Origin: Larus michahellis | Taxonomy: Eukaryota; Chordata; Aves; Charadriiformes; Laridae | Length of the DNA: 64,000 bases | NCBI RefSeq assembly: GCF_964199755.1 | Contig: NC_133899.1 | Coordinates: 30,607,446-30,671,445, forward strand | Direction of reading: 5' to 3' | Shown here: in pieces, positions 21,990-33,493 of the stretch | Layout of the letters: each line of letters opens with the position of its first letter | Numbering within the stretch: position 1 is the stretch's first letter | Made by a program: the position numbers and the translations under genes | The notes under the pieces: generated by a model | The model's database searches: none | Told to the model about the DNA's origin: nothing | The model's input: the letters and a program-made list of their open reading frames with translations, nothing else

Positions 21990-21995
21990 TTTATT
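21990..21995 (-). terminator. poly(A) signal, unit 4 gene
   Basis: Minus-strand AATAAA, 105 bases beyond the stop codon. Confidence 0.75.
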
Positions 21996-22099
21996 GTCAA
22001 CTTTGCGCAAAGTAGAGCTCCTAGAAGGAAGGGATGCTCTTCAAAGATGCACGGGCAGTCAAGGGGACACAAACCCAGCTCTGTCCGGGAAGACCTCTT

Positions 22100-23592
22100 T
22101 CAGTCTCCGCAGAAGACCAGTCTTGTGAGCCGACCTTGCACTTCCTCAAAGTCATGCAGTGCCTTGGCGTGGGCAGCTGGATCCTGCAGCAGGCACTGGA
22201 AGAGGTTGATTGGCTCAGCCGCTTGGAAGGCTGCGGGCAAGACGATGTCCTCAGGCATGTTCTCATTACCAAAGAAGAAGTGGTGCAGGCGTTTTTCCTC
22301 CAAGCAGCCGTGCAGGTACCACATGATATCCTGCAGCCGCATCAGGAATTCCCTCCTTCTCCAGCTTGACGGGGGTATGGTGTTCAGGAGGTGCATCACA
22401 ACCGTTTTGAAGACATCAGAGGAAAAGCCTGTGCCCACCAGGCTACCAGCGCAGAGCTGCAGGCATTTGAGGTGGGAGGTGTCACGCGGGGCCTGCCTGG
22501 CCACGTGCCTGAAGAACTTTGCCTCTGCCACATCGTAGGTCTCTGCCCACGTGGTGCTTGGGGTGAAGGCGGCTTCTGCAGTCTGGCTGCTCAGGAAGAT
22601 GTCCGAGTCGCCTCGCTGCACCCCAAACATCATCTCAATGAAGAGGGATCTCCCGGAGGCGTTTGTCAGCTGCAGCTTGCAGGAGCGGCTGGAAGGCAGC
22701 ACCTTCATAGTGTAGAGACGCGACTGAGGCATCTCCCGCCAGGCTGACCTCACCAACTTCTGGAACCAGCGGGCAGTCTTCTCGATATCTAGGTAGGAGC
22801 CGGTGCAGAGGATGCCTAGGAAGCTCAAAACCTGATTTCTGCCTAGCCCCTCCTCAGGTTGGTGGAGGAAGCACAGCACGTTCTCCATGCCTTGGTCCCT
22901 GGTGCAGGTGCACTCCAGCTCCACGCGGACGCAGTTCTTTGCCGGCATCTCCCCCGCAGCGCCCAGCTCCAGGTGGAAGGTGTGCCCCCGGGGGGGCTTC
23001 ATGGGCACAAGCAGGTGGTAGACAGCATCATGCCCAGCGGGACTCCAACCTTCAAAGGCGCTGCCCACCCCGATGGCTGGCTGCAGCGCCGGGAAGAAAC
23101 TATTTGACAAGCGTCCTTGTAAGACAGTGAGGAGGTCGCTCGCCAGCTCTTCCACCACCTGTCTCCTGTAGGCCATGCTCTTCACTGACAATCGGATGCG
23201 CTTTGCATAATCCCTGACCATTCGCCCCTCTTCATCAGAATCTCCTCCTTCACACGCTTCCTCCTGCAGCTCTGTGCTGCTGCTGGAGCTCTCCTCTTCA
23301 TGGCCGATCTCTGGCCGTTGGCTCCTTTTCCGGAGCCACCAGCAGAGCCTGAAGAGCAGGACTGGGACTCCAGCAATCGCCCAGAACTGCCACTGCTGCA
23401 AGGCAGCAAAGACCAGGGCTTCCCAAAGCTGCTCCACTCGTGCTCCTGCAGCAGCCGAGTCATCTCCAGGCTCAGCTGCTCCACACGCTGCTGCACGCGC
23501 TCGTGCTTGCCATCATCCTGCTCATCGCCGACCATCGGCAGGAGCTGGAAGATGCTTAGCACAAGCAAGGCGAGGACCCTTATTGCAGCCAT
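22100..23592 (-). pseudogene. ITPRIPL1: ITPRIPL1-like gene with frame break, unit 4
   Basis: From the MAAIRV start (23592) the frame gives the alternative leader (MVGDEQDDGKHERVQQ to LLQEHE), then runs out of register and ends after 136 residues. The rest of the protein, from the membrane region (WEALVFAALQQW) to VFCGD, is one open frame of 445 codons (22100-23437) that begins without an ATG. Its first in-frame ATG is after the acidic linker, which would give a soluble Mab-21 domain of about 373 residues. Other avian ITPRIPL1 proteins I know continue LLQE into the membrane region in one frame, so this is a true shift. It is shared with unit 1, so it is unlikely to be a read error. The intron is 23596-23856 (261 bp). 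It is probably a pseudogene. A truncated product cannot be excluded. Confidence 0.75.
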
Positions 23593-23898
23593 AGCCTGTA
23601 GGAGTAGGGAGAGAAGGGGTTCAGTGGGGCTGGGAGGGAGGGAGGGAGCTGGCGTCAGGGGGAATGGGGACAGGAGCCGCAGGGAGCTGGGGGCAGGTAG
23701 GGGAGGGGACGAGGCAGCGGGGAGGCAGCAAGGCCTGTGCCCAGCCCAGGGGCCAGTGGCTGGGCCCTCGATGCTGGGTGAGAACCCACCCCGCGGGGGC
23801 CGGCATTTCTGCCCCGGCCCTGGTCCAGCCCAGCCTCCCCCCGGCAGCCCACTCACCGCTAGCCCAGGCCGTACTGGGGCAGCGCTGCTGCTGGCGCC

Positions 23899-23927
23899 TT
23901 TTATAGCTGCCCCCCATTGTGACGCAT
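23899..23927 (-). promoter_or_regulatory. core promoter (TATA + CRE-like), unit 4
   Basis: TATAAAA at 23899-23905, CRE-like octamer at 23920-23927. It is unchanged although the gene is broken. Confidence 0.7.
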
Positions 23928-25386
23928 CCCCTGTGGTGTCCCAGGCGACAGAGCGCATCACAGGCCGGCAGCCAGCCCTGCCCTTGGGCACCCCCCACCC
24001 CGGCTCAGCGGCAGCGTTTGATGGTCAATGCGACTGTGTTTCGACAAGATTCGATGGCGAGGTGCAATCGGTCATTTACTGCATGGAGGGCAGGGTCAGT
24101 CAGAACTGTGAGGGAGAGCCTCCCGTGGAATCAGGAGGTTCAGAGAGGACCCTCCTGCTTTCCAAACTCCTTCTCAGAGAGGAGTCCAGGGGCAGCTGTA
24201 TCCAGTCCCAGACCTGGTCAAGGGTTTATGTCAAAAGGACTGTATCTTCCCAATCAATCCTTTGTATCGCTTAGCTGAGATTTCAGAGTTTAGCGTGCTG
24301 TTCGTCACTAACCCAGGATCTGTTGTGTCAAGGAATCTCTGCATCTCGAGAAGTAATCTTGAGAGGCGTTGCTACTTAAGGGGAGATGCTGCCGTGCAGG
24401 AGAATTACAAAGGCTCTTGGGGGGTTGACTGTTTATGGGGGTAAGATGGTTGCCCTGTAGCCCTATTTGCATATTGACCAGAGTACCAGCATTGCTTAAG
24501 TTGGTCCTTGGCTATTGTGTTTTTATCTGACTCCCCAAAACCACCTTGGAGCCCCGGATGCCACCATCATGACCAGATGCACCCATTGTGACCACCACAG
24601 GTGGTTATTGCTTGGGCAGGGTTATGGGCTATAAAGGTCACGATGGTGCCTGGCGGGGACCACACCATCACAGAAGCAGCCCCAAACCCTTAGCAAACAT
24701 AAAAAGGGGCATTGTGGCCTGTGGATGCTTTACTTGCTCCTTGAGATCCCATCCTGAGTGATGGAATCGGCTGCCTTGGTGCTGGCCTCTGAGCTTGCGA
24801 TGGTGGGTGTGCTCTCGGTGCCTTCATGACACTGATGGGTGGGTGGTGGTGCATATCCTGGTGGTGGGATGGGGCCTGTCGATAGCAGGACCTCTGTTCC
24901 AACTGTGCCACGGCGAGAGGACACTGCTTCCAAGGAGCCATTTCCCAAGGGTGATGTTGGGGGTGCGGGTGGAGATTTCCCAACGAGCAACTCCCTCTTT
25001 GGGGGTTGCAGCTTCTCCATGCTTCTCCAGCTTCTCCATGTCCAGCACGTTCTGTTCTGTGGCACCAACTCCCCAAGGAGTGTCTGGGATGGGCAGATGC
25101 TTTGCCTTGATCCCGGTGAACACGTGGAAACACCTCAGCGGTTCCTCTCACTTGGTCCCTGCCCAGCCAGAGCTGCCAGGGAGTTTCTTGGCCCTTGTCA
25201 AATCACCACCACAGTCATGACAGTGTGAAGGGAAAGCAGTGCAAAAATCATCTTTGCAGCCGCCACGGTCTTCACCGGCTGCTGTGCTGGGGAGACCATT
25301 GCGAGGAGCACGCTGCTGCTGTTGGCAGAGGGCTGCTGCGCGGGCATTTCCCTTTCCTTTCTGTGTCGCCCATTCTCCCCTCTTTT

Positions 25387-25852
25387 TCCCTGCAGTATGA
25401 GGTCAGGGGAATGCCATCAGCTCCCAACAGATCCAGCTTCTCCAACATTGATCCACGATCACAGGAGCCAGCAGCTTTTTCTGTGATCCACAATCACAGA
25501 AGCTTGAGCAGCAGCTGTGCAGCCAGGCATTCACCTGTTCAATTTGCCTCCTCCTTCCTGAACCCCTTCCTCTGACTGGGAGGAGAGAGGAGAACACCAC
25601 CTCTGCTCCTCGTCCTTTGAACATTGCTCCAAGGAACATACAGTCTCTTTGGATGGTTCTAAGTTGCCTCGTCACAGTGTCGTCAGACCCTACATCGTGT
25701 AGTAGGAGTGGGTGATAACCTGCAGGGTTCAGGTCTTGGCAGCCTCTCAGTGACGTCCCGAGTGTGAGCTCCTGGTGGGCAGCAAACTTCTCTGGAGAAA
25801 TTGTCTGGACGGCAAAGAGCTGCTTCAGCGCCTCCCAGTAAGGAATCTCCAA
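25387..25852 (-). mobile_element. SGNH/GDSL-esterase fossil, unit 4
   Basis: Unit 4 copy of the broken relic. Confidence 0.6.
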
Positions 25853-27732
25853 TTGCTAATACCTTGCGTGCTTTCCTAGTGGCACAGGTTCTAATGCGGG
25901 TGGGTGGCTCAACTCTGCCGGCTTGACTTTTCCTGGATCCTGTCCGTTACTCCCATGCCCTGAATTCCCCAATCCCGGACTATCATGTCTGCATCCTAGC
26001 CCCTCTACCACCTCTGTGAAACCCTCCCCTTGCCTGGCACCAGAGAGAAGGAGCTGTAGCCAGACCAAGCCCAGGGTCGTGCAGATCAAGACAGAAGCAG
26101 ATGGATGGCGACGCCCCAGAATCAGAGCTGCTTTGAAAATTGTAGTATGCGTGTGTTAAGTAGGGATTGGCCACATCATGTTGTACCTGAATGGTAGAGA
26201 GAGGTAGAAGAACCTCATGTAAAACCGCATTCAGGGTGCGCCAATTTGAACGGGACACCTCATGCGCATGAATAAAGCGTTACTCTTGAATTTCTGTACT
26301 TTGCATCCCAGCCTCTCTCCTGGCTTGGCACAGGCCAGTTGTGAAGGTTTCCAAACCCCTCCCACGGTTGGAAGGGGCCGCGGGGACAGCCAGCACCCCC
26401 CAACTGCCTCAGGACCTGCCGACCTGCCAGTCCCTCCCACACACAGCCCAAGGGTGTCAGGGGCACAGAAATGCCCTCAGACACCCCCCAGAGCTATCTT
26501 GCAAGCCTGAGATCTCCTGGCGGCAGAGGGAACTGTGCAGAGACCCTTGTGAAGCAGTATGTCAAGGGCTGTGGCAGGCTTTCAGTGGCCGAACCCCGTC
26601 TGCGGGACATCTTGCCCCCAACGCGACTGAGTTCCAGCATGAAGCTTCACAGTGACAGCGCAGAGTGCTAGTTCGGGTGGCTCGTTGATCCAAGGCAGCT
26701 GTGAAGGTGTCCACTTCTCCAGAAGGCACATCAGCAGTGTAACACGGGCAGTGAAGGCTTGGGCAGACACTCAGTGACTCACTGCACCTCTCGCTACACC
26801 CTGGGGCGGTGCTTCTGAGAGGAGCTGGCATTTTGCTCTCAGATTGGGCTCGGAGGAGAAGCTCAGAGCCCGGGGCCAGGAGAGACAGACAGCAGAGCTG
26901 GCCCCAACTAGGTCTGCTGTGATAAAAGGCAAGAGTTGGTTTTAAAACAGCACGGCCCTCGCAGAGCCCGGAAAAGCCACGTCCCTTGGGCTGATGGGCA
27001 CCAGGCACCCGTTGGGCTTCTTTAGCACTCAGACACGGGCAGTTCTTTTGACGTGATAACTATCGAAGATCTTCCAAATCTTCTCCCATAGACCGTCCTT
27101 GGATTTCCACTAGAGGTGTCCCAAAGACAGGGATGAGTGCAGCTCTCCTGCCGCCATGGCTGCTGCCAGGCCACTGCTTCTCAGAAACGTGGCACGGACT
27201 GCGCCAGTGCATGCCTGGAATTGGAGGCATCTCAAAAGCTTTCTTTAACCTTGCTGCACGTGTTAAGTCTCCCGTGTTAAAGTGGTGGGAACCCAAGCTT
27301 GAGGTGACGAGAGGGTGTGGAGCATGAGTCTCATGCTGGTACAGGAGCCAGAGCCGCCAGAGCCCCGCTCTGCCGTCGTGGCACTCGTCCCCCGTGCAAA
27401 GGGCTCCCCACTCGGCCCGCGTCATTCCCACCTCGCTGGGGTCACCCGAGGGCAATGCTATGGCGCTCCCAGGGCTTGCTTTGTGTATGGCCCCCAAGGA
27501 AGCCACGTCAGGCTCCCTCCCTGCGGAGCCACCCAGGCAATGTGCCCAGCTGTGGAGGGTAACAAATTATTCCCATTGCCCCAGTGCAGGAGCACAGGCA
27601 GGATGGGGAGCCGTAGCTAGAGAATCAGCGAAACCAGAGCCCACCACATCAGCACTCAGCCCCCTGTGCCCGCATTCCCCAAAAAACTGATGCGCACTCA
27701 CTCAGAGATGCAGCTTTTGTTCAAACACACTC

Positions 27733-27738
27733 TTTATT
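27733..27738 (-). terminator. poly(A) signal, unit 5 gene
   Basis: Minus-strand AATAAA, 105 bases beyond the stop codon. Confidence 0.8.
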
Positions 27739-27842
27739 GTCAACTTTGCGCAAAGTAGAGCTCCTAGAAGGAAGGGATGCTCTTCAAAGATGCACGGGCA
27801 GTCAAGGGGACACAAACCCAGCTCTGTCCGGGAAGACCTCTT

Positions 27843-29369
27843 TCAGTCTCCGCAGAAGACCAGTCTTGTGAGCCGACCTTGCACTTCCTCAAAGTCATGC
27901 AGTGCCTTGGCGTGGGCAGCTGGATCCTGCAGCAGGCACTGGAAGAGGTTGATTGGCTCAGCCGCTTGGAAGGCTGCGGGCAAGACGATGTCCTCAGGCA
28001 TGTTCTCATTACCAAAGAAGAAGTGGTGCAGGCGTTTTTCCTCCAAGCAGCCGTGCAGGTACCACATGATATCCTGCAGCCGCATCAGGAATTCCCTCCT
28101 TCTCCAGCTTGACGGGGGTATGGTGTTCAGGAGGTGCATCACAACCGTTTTGAAGACATCAGAGGAAAAGCCTGTGCCCACCAGGCTACCAGCGCAGAGC
28201 TGCAGGCATTTGAGGTGGGAGGTGTCACGCGGGGCCTGCCTGGCCACATGCCTGAAGAACTTTGCCTCTGCCACATCGTAGGTCTCTGCCCACGTGGTGC
28301 TTGGGGTGAAGGCGGCTTCTGCAGTCTGGCTGCTCAGGAAGATGTCCGAGTCGCCTCGCTGCACCCCAAACATCATCTCAATGAAGAGGGATCTCCCGGA
28401 GGCGTTTGTCAGCTGCAGCTTGCAGGAGCGGCTGGAAGGCAGCACCTTCATAGTGTAGAGACGCGACTGAGGCATCTCCCGCCAGGCTGACCTCACCAAC
28501 TTCTGGAACCAGCGGGCAGTCTTCTCGATATCTAGGTAGGAGCCGGTGCAGAGGATGCCTAGGAAGCTCAAAACCTGATTTCTGCCTAGCCCCTCCTCAG
28601 GTTGGTGGAGGAAGCACAGCACGTTCTCCATGCCTTGGTCCCTGGTGCAGGTGCACTCCAGCTCCACGCGGACGCAGTTCTTTGCCGGCATCTCCCCCGC
28701 AGCGCCCAGCTCCAGGTGGAAGGTGTGCCCCCGGGGGGGCTTCATGGGCACAAGCAGGTGGTAGACAGCATCATGCCCAGCGGGACTCCAACCTTCAAAG
28801 GCGCTGCCCACCCCAATGGCTGGCTGCAGCGCCGGGAAGAAACTATTTGACAAGCGTCCTTGTAAGACAGTGAGGAGGTCGCTCGCCAGCTCTTCCACCA
28901 CCTGTCTCCTGTAGGCCATGCTCTTCACTGACAATCGGATGCGCTTTGTGATAGAATTCAGCAGACACCTCTGATAATCATCAGCATCTTCTTCTTCACT
29001 TTCATCCTCCTCCAGCTCTGTGCTGCTGCTGGAGCTCTCCTCTTCATGGCCGATCTCTGGCTGTCGCCTCCTTTTCCGGCGCCACCAGCAGAGCCTGAAG
29101 AGCAGGACTGGGACTCCAGCAATCGCCCAGAACTGCCACTGCTGCAAGGCAGCAAAGACGAGGCCTCCCCAGGCAAAGGCTGGCTTCTGGCTCCTCTGCT
29201 CCAGGCTCCTCTGCTCCAGCTCCTGCAGCAGCCAAGTCATCCGAGCCATCAGATGCTCCACACGCTGCTGCACATGCTCGCGCATGGCCTCGTCCAGCTC
29301 ATCGCCAACCATTGGCAGGAGCCGGAAGATGCTTAGCACAAGCAAGGCGAGGACCCTTATTGCAGCCAT
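27843..29369 (-). CDS. ITPRIPL1: ITPRIPL1-like protein, unit 5 (508 aa)
   Basis: Intact. Arg16 replaces Gln16 inside the hydrophobic core of the signal peptide (SIFRLLPM). A charged residue there could weaken the signal or shift its cleavage. Arg43 replaces Gln43 in the coiled coil, and Val71 is present. The Mab-21-like domain matches the majority sequence. The intron is 29373-29509. Confidence 0.88.
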   Translation of the reverse strand: MAAIRVLALLVLSIFRLLPMVGDELDEAMREHVQQRVEHLMARMTWLLQELEQRSLEQRSQKPAFAWGGLVFAALQQWQFWAIAGVPVLLFRLCWWRRKRRRQPEIGHEEESSSSSTELEEDESEEEDADDYQRCLLNSITKRIRLSVKSMAYRRQVVEELASDLLTVLQGRLSNSFFPALQPAIGVGSAFEGWSPAGHDAVYHLLVPMKPPRGHTFHLELGAAGEMPAKNCVRVELECTCTRDQGMENVLCFLHQPEEGLGRNQVLSFLGILCTGSYLDIEKTARWFQKLVRSAWREMPQSRLYTMKVLPSSRSCKLQLTNASGRSLFIEMMFGVQRGDSDIFLSSQTAEAAFTPSTTWAETYDVAEAKFFRHVARQAPRDTSHLKCLQLCAGSLVGTGFSSDVFKTVVMHLLNTIPPSSWRRREFLMRLQDIMWYLHGCLEEKRLHHFFFGNENMPEDIVLPAAFQAAEPINLFQCLLQDPAAHAKALHDFEEVQGRLTRLVFCGD

Positions 29370-29551
29370 AGCCTGTAGGAGTAAGGCCTGTGCCCAGCCC
29401 AGGGGCCAGTGGCTGGGCCCTCGATGCTGGGTGAGAACCCACCCCGCGGGGGCCGGCATTTCTGCCCCGGCCCTGGTCCAGCCCAGCCTCCCCCCGCCAG
29501 CCCACTCACCGCTAGCCCAGGCCGTACTGGGGCAGCGCTGCTGCTGGCGCC

Positions 29552-29580
29552 TTTTATAGCTGCCCCCCATTGTGACGCAT
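29552..29580 (-). promoter_or_regulatory. core promoter (TATA + CRE-like), unit 5
   Basis: TATAAAA at 29552-29558, CRE-like octamer at 29573-29580. Confidence 0.72.
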
Positions 29581-31039
29581 CCCCTGTGGTGTCCCAGGCG
29601 ACAGAGCGCATCACAGGCCGGCAGCCAGCCCTGCCCTTGGGCACCCCCCACCCTGGCTCAGCGGCAGCGTTTGATGGTCAATGCGACTGTGTTTCGACAA
29701 GATTCGATGGCGAGGTGCAATCGGTCATTTACTGCATGGAGGGCAGGGTCAGTCAGAACTGTGAGGGAGAGCCTCCCGTGGAATCAGGAGGTTCAGAGAG
29801 GACCCTCCTGCTTTCCAAACTCCTTCTCAGAGAGGAGTCCAGGGGCAGCTGTATCCAGTCCCAGACCTGGTCAAGGGTTTATGTCAAAAGGACTGTATCT
29901 TCCCAATCAATCCTTTGTATCGCTTAGCTGAGATCTCAGAGTTTAGCGTGCTGTTCGTCACTTACCCAGGATCTGTTGTGTCAAGGAATCTCTGCATCTC
30001 GAGAAGTAATCTTGAGAGGCGTTGCTACTTAAGGGGAGATGCTGCCGTGCAGGAGAATTACAAAGGCTCTTGGGGGGTTGACTGTTTATGGGGGTAAGAT
30101 GGTTGCCCTGTAGCCCTATTTGCATATTGACCAGAGTACCAGCATTGCTTAAGTTGGTCCTTGGCTATTGTGTTTTTATCTGACTCCCCAAAACCACCTT
30201 GGAGCCCCGGATGCCACCATCATGACCAGATGCACCCATTGTGACCACCACAGGTGGTTATTGCTTGGGCAGGGTTATGGGCTATAAAGGTCATGATGGT
30301 GCCTGGCGGGGACCACACCATCACAGAAGCAGCCCCAAACCCTTAGCAAACATAAAAAGGGGCATTGTGGCCTGTGGATGCTTTACTTGCTCCTTGAGAT
30401 CCCATCCTGAGTGATGGAATCGGCTGCCTTGGTGCTGGCCTCTGAGCTTGCGATGGTGGGTGTGCTCTCGGTGCCTTCATGACACTGATGGGTGGGTGGT
30501 GGTGCATATCCTGGTGGTGGGATGGGGCCTGTCGATAGCAGGACCTCTGTTCCAACTGTGCCACGGCGAGAGGACACTGCTTCCAAGGAGCCATTTCCCA
30601 AGGGTGATGTTGGGGGTGCGGGTGGAGATTTCCTAACGAGCAACTCCCTCTTTGGGGGTTGCAGCTTCTCCATGCTTCTCCAGCTTCTCCATGTCCAGCA
30701 CGTTCTGTTCTGTGGCACCAACTCCCCAAGGAGTGTCTGGGATGGGCAGATGCTTTGCCTTGATCCCGGTGAACACGTGGAAACACCTCAGCGGTTCCTC
30801 TCACTTGGTCCCTGCCCAGCCAGAGCTGCCAGGGAGTTTCTTGGCCCTTGTCAAATCACCACCACAGTCATGACAGTGTGAAGGGAAAGCAGTGCAAAAA
30901 TCATCTTTGCAGCCGCCACGGTCTTCACCGGCTGCTGTGCTGGGGAGACCATTGCGAGGAGCACGCTGCTGCTGTTGGCAGAGGGCTGCTGCGCGGGCAT
31001 TTCCCTTTCCTTTCTGTGTCGCCCATTCTCCCCTCTTTT

Positions 31040-31505
31040 TCCCTGCAGTATGAGGTCAGGGGAATGCCATCAGCTCCCAACAGATCCAGCTTCTCCAACA
31101 TTGATCCACGATCACAGGAGCCAGCAGCTTTTTCTGTGATCCACAATCACAGAAGCTTGAGCAGCAGCTGTGCAGCCAGGCATTCACCTGTTCAATTTGC
31201 CTCCTCCTTCCTGAACCCCTTCCTCTGACTGGGAGGAGAGAGGAGAACACCACCTCTGCTCCTCGTCCTTTGAACATTGCTCCAAGGAACATACAGTCTC
31301 TTTGGATGGTTCTAAGTTGCCTCGTCACAGTGTCGTCAGACCCTACATCGTGTAGTAGGAGTGGGTGATAACCTGCAGGGTTCAGGTCTTGGCAGCCTCT
31401 CAGTGACGTCCCGAGTGTGAGCTCCTGGTGGGCAGCAAACTTCTCTGGAGAAATTGTCTGGACGGCAAAGAGCTGCTTCAGCGCCTCCCAGTAAGGAATC
31501 TCCAA
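31040..31505 (-). mobile_element. SGNH/GDSL-esterase fossil, unit 5
   Basis: Unit 5 copy of the broken relic. Confidence 0.6.
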
Positions 31506-33383
31506 TTGCTAATACCTTGCGTGCTTTCCTAGTGGCACAGGTTCTAATGCGGGTGGGTGGCTCAACTCTGCCGGCTTGACTTTTCCTGAATCCTGTCCGT
31601 TACTCCCATGCCCTGAATTCCCCAATCCCGGACTATCATGTCTGCATCCTAGCCCCTCTACCACCTCTGTGAAACCCTCCCCTTGCCTGGCACCAGAGAG
31701 AAGGAGCTGTAGCCAGACCAAGCCCAGGGTCGTGCAGATCAAGACAGAAGCAGATGGATGGCGACGCCCCAGAATCAGAGCTGCTTTGAAAATTGTAGTA
31801 TGCGTGTGTTAAGTAGGGATTGGCCACATCATGTTGTACCTGAATGGTAGAGAGAGGTAGAAGAACCTCATGTAAAACCGCATTCAGGGTGCGCCAATTT
31901 GAACGGGACACCTCATGCGCATGAATAAAGCGTTACTCTTGAATTTCTGTACTTTGCATCCCAGCCTCTCTCCTGGCTTGGCACAGGCCAGTTGTGAAGG
32001 TTTCCAAACCCCTCCCACGGTTGGAAGGGGCCGCGGGGACAGCCAGCACCCCCCAACTGCCTCAGGACCTGCCGACCTGCCAGTCCCTCCCACACACAGC
32101 CCAAGGGTGTCAGGGGCACAGAAATGCCCTCAGACACCCCCCAGAGCTATCTTGCAAGCCTGAGATCTCCTGGCGGCAGAGGGAACTGTGCAGAGACCCT
32201 TGTGAAGCAGTATGTCAAGGGCTGTGGCAGGCTTTCAGTGGCCGAACCCCATCTGCAGGACATCTTGCCCCCAACGCGACTGAGTTCCAGCATGAAGCTT
32301 CACAGTGACAGCGCAGAGTGCTAGTTCGGGTGGCTCGTATATCCAAGGCAGCTGTGAAGGTGTCCACTTCTCCAGAAGGCACATCAGCAGTGTAACACGG
32401 GCAGTGAAGGCTTGGGCAGACACTCAGTGACTCGCTGCACCTCTCGCTACACCCTGGGGCGGTGCTTCTGAGAGGAGCTGGCATTGCTCTCAGATTGGGC
32501 TCGGAGGAGAAGCTCAGAGCCCCGGGCCAGGAGAGACAGACAGCAGAGCTGGCCCCAACTAGGTCTGCTGTGATAAAAGGCAAGAGTTGGTTTTAAAACA
32601 GCACGGCCCTCGCAGAGCCCGGAAAAGCCACGTCCCTTGGGCTGATGGGCACCAGGCACCCGTTGGGCTTCTTTAGCACTCAGACACGGGCAGTTCTTTT
32701 GACGTGATAACTATCAAAGATCTTCCAAATCTTCTCCCATAGACCATCCTTGGATTTCCACTAGAGGTGTCCCAAAGACAGGGATGAGTGCAGCTCTCCT
32801 GCCGCCATGGCTGCTGCCAGGCCACTGCTTCTCAGAAACGTGGCACGGACTGCGCCAGTGCATGCCTGGAATTGGAGGCATCTCAAAAGCTTTCTTTAAC
32901 CTTGCTGCACGTGTTAAGTCTCCCGTGTTAAAGTGGTGGGAACCCAAGCTTGAGGTGACGAGAGGGTGTGGAGCATGAGTCTCATGCTGGTACAGGAGCC
33001 AGAGCCGCCAGAGCCCCGCTCTGCCGTCGTGGCACTCGTCCCCCGTGCAAAGGGCTCCCCACTCGGCCCGCGTCATTCCCACCTCGCTGGGGTCACCCGA
33101 GGGCAATGCTATGGCGCTCCCAGGGCTTGCTTTGTGTATGGCCCCCAAGGAAGCCACGTCAGGCTCCCTCCCTGCGGAGCCACCCAGGCAATGTGCCCAG
33201 CTGTGGAGGGTGACAAATTATTCCCATTGCCCCAGTGCAGGAGCACAGGCAGGATGGGGAGCCGTAGCTAGAGAATCAGCGAAACCAGAGCCCACCACAT
33301 CAGCACTCAGCCCCCTGTGCCCGCATTCCCCAAAAAACTGATGCGCACTCACTCAGAGATGCAGCTTTTGTTCAAACACACTC

Positions 33384-33389
33384 TTTATT
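33384..33389 (-). terminator. poly(A) signal, unit 6 gene
   Basis: Minus-strand AATAAA, 105 bases beyond the stop codon. Confidence 0.8.
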
Positions 33390-33493
33390 GTCAACTTTGC
33401 GCAAAGTAGAGCTCCTAGAAGGAAGGGATGCTCTTCAAAGATGCACGGGCAGTCAAGGGGACACAAACCCAGCTCTGTCCGGGAAGACCTCTT

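Larger units (their letters stand above)
20893..26635 (-). repeat. array unit 4 (long cassette), 5743 bp
   Basis: It is 90 bp longer than the modal unit. The intron is 124 bp longer and the N-terminal coding part about 34 bp shorter, both as in unit 1. Its flanking variants (CACCACTGGCTAC near 21043, CACTAACCC near 24305, CTGCGGGACATC near 26600) match unit 8, which nevertheless has the short cassette. Confidence 0.97.
26636..32288 (-). repeat. array unit 5, 5653 bp
   Basis: Short-cassette unit. ACTCACTGCACC near 26777 and GGGTAACAAA near 27560 are shared with unit 9, and TTTCCTAACGAG near 30632 with units 9 and 10. Confidence 0.97.
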
